Of a stretch of 64,000 nucleotides of DNA, positions 61,973-64,000 are shown one piece after another. The notes under the pieces were generated by a model. That model did no database searches. It saw only the letters and a program-made list of their open reading frames with translations, and had not been told where the DNA came from. Each line of letters opens with the position of its first letter. Position 1 is the stretch's first letter. The position numbers and the translations under genes were made by a program. This DNA comes from Enterobacter sp. RIT418. GTDB taxonomy: Bacteria > Pseudomonadota > Gammaproteobacteria > Enterobacterales > Enterobacteriaceae. The stretch covers positions 62,001-126,000 of the forward strand of contig NZ_QBJD02000002.1 in the NCBI RefSeq assembly GCF_003057745.1. The letters are read 5' to 3'.

Positions 61973-63685
61973 TTACTCCCAGAAATCCCTCGCGGGATCG
62001 AGCACCGGGCGAATAATGCCCGCACGCACCGTAAAGTCGCCGAAGCCTTCACCCGCTTCGCGCTCTTTCGCCCAGCGCCCGACAAGCTCGTCGATGGAGT
62101 CGAGAATTTCCGGCTCCGTGATATTTTCGCGGTACATGCGCGGGATGCGCGTGCCCATGCGGTTCCCGCCAAGGTGCACGTTATAGCGCCCCGGCGCTTT
62201 CCCAACCAGGCCCAGCTCGGCCAGCATCGCGCGGCCGCAGCCGTTCGGGCAGCCGGTCACGCGCATGACGATATGCTCTTCAGGCAGACCGTGTTTTTCC
62301 AGAATCGCTTCCACTTTATCGGTGAACGACGGCAGGAAGCGCTCGGCTTCGGCCATCGCCAGCGGGCAGGTCGGAAACGACACGCAGGCCATGGAGTTTT
62401 CACGCTGCGGCTTGACCGCGTTCATCAGCCCGTGGTCGCGCGCCAGCTTCTCGATCTGCGCCTTATCGCTTTCCGGCACGCCCGCGATAATCAGGTTCTG
62501 GTTAGCGGTAATGCGGAACTCGCCTTTATGGATCTTAGCAATTTCCAGCAGGCCTGTTTTCAGCGGACGGCCCGGATAATCCAGAATACGGCCGTTTTCA
62601 ATAAACAGCGTCAGGTGCCAGTTATTGTCGATGCCCTTCACCCAGCCGATGCGATCGCCGCGGCCGGTAAATTCGTAAGGACGGATTGGCTCAAACTTGA
62701 TGCCCGCGCGACGCTCCACTTCCTCTTTGAACGTCTCGACGCCGACGCGCTCAAGGGTGTATTTGGTCTTGGCGTTCTTGCGATCGGTGCGGTTGCCCCA
62801 GTCGCGCTGGGTCGTCACCACCGCTTCCGCCACGGCCAGCGTGTGCTCAAGCGGGAGGAAGCCAAACTCGCTCGCGGTGCGGGCGTAGGTTTTCTTGTTT
62901 CCGTGCTCGATGGACAGACCGCCGCCCACCAGCAGGTTAAAGCCAACCAGCCTGCCGTTTTCGGCAATCGCCACGAAGTTCATGTCGTTAGCGTGCAGAT
63001 CGATGTCGTTCTGCGGCGGGATCACCACCGTGGTTTTGAACTTGCGCGGCAGGTAGGTCTGACCGAGGATCGGCTCTTCGTCCGTGGTCGCGACTTTTTC
63101 CTGATCGAGCCAGATCTCCGCGTAGGCGCGGGTGCGCGGCAGCAGGTGCTCGGAGATCTTCTTCGCCCATTCGTACGCCTCGGCGTGCAGCTCGGACTCG
63201 TACGGGTTCGAGGTGCAGAGCACGTTGCGGTTCATGTCGTTGGCGGTCGCCAGCGCGTCCAGGCCAACGGAGTGCAGCATCTGGTGCACCGGCTTCACGT
63301 TCTTCTTCAGAATGCCGTGGAACTGGAAGGTCTGACGGTTGGTCAGGCGGATGCTGCCGTAAATCGTATTTTCACCCGCAAATTTATCAATCGCCTGCCA
63401 CTGTGTGGTGGTAATCACCCCGCCCGGCAGGCGGCAGCGCAGCAGCATCGCGTGGCGCGGCTCCAGCTTTTGCTCCGCGCGCTCGGCGCGGATATCGCGG
63501 TCGTCCTGCTGATACATGCCGTGGAAGCGGATCAGCAGGAAGTTGTCGCCTTTGAAACCGCCGGTCAGGCCGTCATTTAAATCTTCGGCAATGGTGCCGC
63601 GCAGGTAGTTGCTCTCTACCTTCATGCGCTCGGCATCCGTCAGTTTGCCTTCGACCACCAGTGGGCCAGGATGTTTTTCGCTCAT
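61973..63685 (-). CDS. cysI: Sulfite reductase haemoprotein subunit CysI
   Basis: 570 residues, the E. coli length. Reduces sulfite to sulfide using sirohaem and a [4Fe-4S] cluster; ligand cysteines lie in [17 protein letters not shown] and [12 protein letters not shown]. It shares one base with cysJ. Confidence 0.98.
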   Translation of the reverse strand: MSEKHPGPLVVEGKLTDAERMKVESNYLRGTIAEDLNDGLTGGFKGDNFLLIRFHGMYQQDDRDIRAERAEQKLEPRHAMLLRCRLPGGVITTTQWQAIDKFAGENTIYGSIRLTNRQTFQFHGILKKNVKPVHQMLHSVGLDALATANDMNRNVLCTSNPYESELHAEAYEWAKKISEHLLPRTRAYAEIWLDQEKVATTDEEPILGQTYLPRKFKTTVVIPPQNDIDLHANDMNFVAIAENGRLVGFNLLVGGGLSIEHGNKKTYARTASEFGFLPLEHTLAVAEAVVTTQRDWGNRTDRKNAKTKYTLERVGVETFKEEVERRAGIKFEPIRPYEFTGRGDRIGWVKGIDNNWHLTLFIENGRILDYPGRPLKTGLLEIAKIHKGEFRITANQNLIIAGVPESDKAQIEKLARDHGLMNAVKPQRENSMACVSFPTCPLAMAEAERFLPSFTDKVEAILEKHGLPEEHIVMRVTGCPNGCGRAMLAELGLVGKAPGRYNVHLGGNRMGTRIPRMYRENITEPEILDSIDELVGRWAKEREAGEGFGDFTVRAGIIRPVLDPARDFWE

Positions 63686-64000
63686 TAGTAGACATCTCGC
63701 TGATAACGGCGCTCAACGCGCAGCTCACTTAAAAATTCATCCGCCGTTTCGGCATCCATACCGCCGAATTGGGCAATCACGTCCAGCAGCGCCTGCTCAA
63801 CGTCTTTCGCCATGCGATTGGCGTCGCCGCAGACGTAAATGTGGGCACCGTCATTGATCCAGCGCCACAGCTCTGCGCCCTGTTCGCGCAGTTTGTCTTG
63901 TACGTATATTTTTTGTGCCTGGTCGCGAGACCAGGCCAGATCGATGCGGGTCAGCACGCCCTCTTTGACGTAACGCTGCCACTCAACCTGGTAGAGGAAA
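63685..64000 (-). CDS. cysJ: Sulfite reductase flavoprotein subunit CysJ, C-terminal part (5' end outside window)
   Basis: Partial; the frame continues beyond base 64000 and ends at 63685. The visible 104 residues or so are the end of the FNR-like NADPH-binding domain: [14 protein letters not shown], then [21 protein letters not shown] and the terminal aromatic Tyr. It supplies electrons to CysI. First gene of cysJIH. Confidence 0.97.
   Translation of the reverse strand, partial: FLYQVEWQRYVKEGVLTRIDLAWSRDQAQKIYVQDKLREQGAELWRWINDGAHIYVCGDANRMAKDVEQALLDVIAQFGGMDAETADEFLSELRVERRYQRDVY

Overview
The window is a stretch of enterobacterial chromosome. Gene content, gene order and protein sequences closely follow the E. 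coli K-12 segment running luxS - gshA - alaS - recA - norRVW - hyc/hyp - mutS - rpoS - cysDNC - cysJIH. The GC-rich coding sequence, a NiCoT nickel transporter beside hypF, a hydroxyarylic acid decarboxylase operon between mutS and rpoS, and a cysG gene heading cysDNC point to Enterobacter or a close relative rather than Escherichia. The genus is inferred; it was not tested by a search.

Layout. 1-1111: 3' end of a LeuA-type synthase gene, convergent with an AraC-family regulator. 1164-4451: luxS, the sigmaE-dependent sRNA MicA, gshA, yqaA, yqaB. 4561-5321: a stable-RNA operon (tRNA-Ser, four tRNA-Arg, then an RtT-like tRNA 3'-end repeat) with its own promoter. 5571-12216: csrA, alaS, recX, recA (with SOS box), pncC, mltB. 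12403-17633: gutQ without the srl operon, then norR divergent from norVW with three NorR sites and a sigma54-type promoter. 17721-21519: NiCoT, hypF and hydN. 21653-25767: ascG and ascFB. 25864-39753: the formate hydrogenlyase locus, hycABCDEFGHI on the minus strand and hypABCDE-fhlA on the plus strand, diverging from an intergenic region with two sigma54 promoters, an IHF-like site and FhlA-type sequences. 39760-40510: ygbA and a small SymE-like gene. 40624-49713: mutS, an accessory block (bsdBCD, a MarR regulator, a LysR regulator, an MFS exporter, an NTF2-like protein) and rpoS. 49773-54947: nlpD, pcm, surE, truD, ispF, ispD, ftsB. 55113-64000: ygbE, cysC, cysN, cysD, cysG, iap, cysH, cysI and the 3' end of cysJ.

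How it works together. The largest theme is hydrogen metabolism: FHL subunits, the complete HypA-F maturation set, the HycI protease, a nickel importer and the FhlA activator lie within about 22 kb. The second theme is sulfate assimilation: APS/PAPS synthesis (cysDNC), PAPS and sulfite reduction (cysHIJ) and sirohaem synthesis (cysG). NO detoxification (NorVW) and the general stress regulator RpoS complete the picture.

What stands out. No clearly new multigene system is visible. The most informative anomalies are: (i) CysG appears to lack about 19 residues of its NAD-binding domain; (ii) a family of GC-rich palindromic repeats sits in at least seven intergenic gaps, two of them inside operons (hycE/hycF and cysI/cysH), and one copy supplies the last codons and stop of hycI; (iii) a SymE-like small gene lies at the variable mutS border; (iv) an RtT-type 133-bp unit follows the tRNA-Arg cluster; (v) CRISPR-Cas (iap-cysH) and srl (mltB-gutQ), present at these positions in K-12, are absent.
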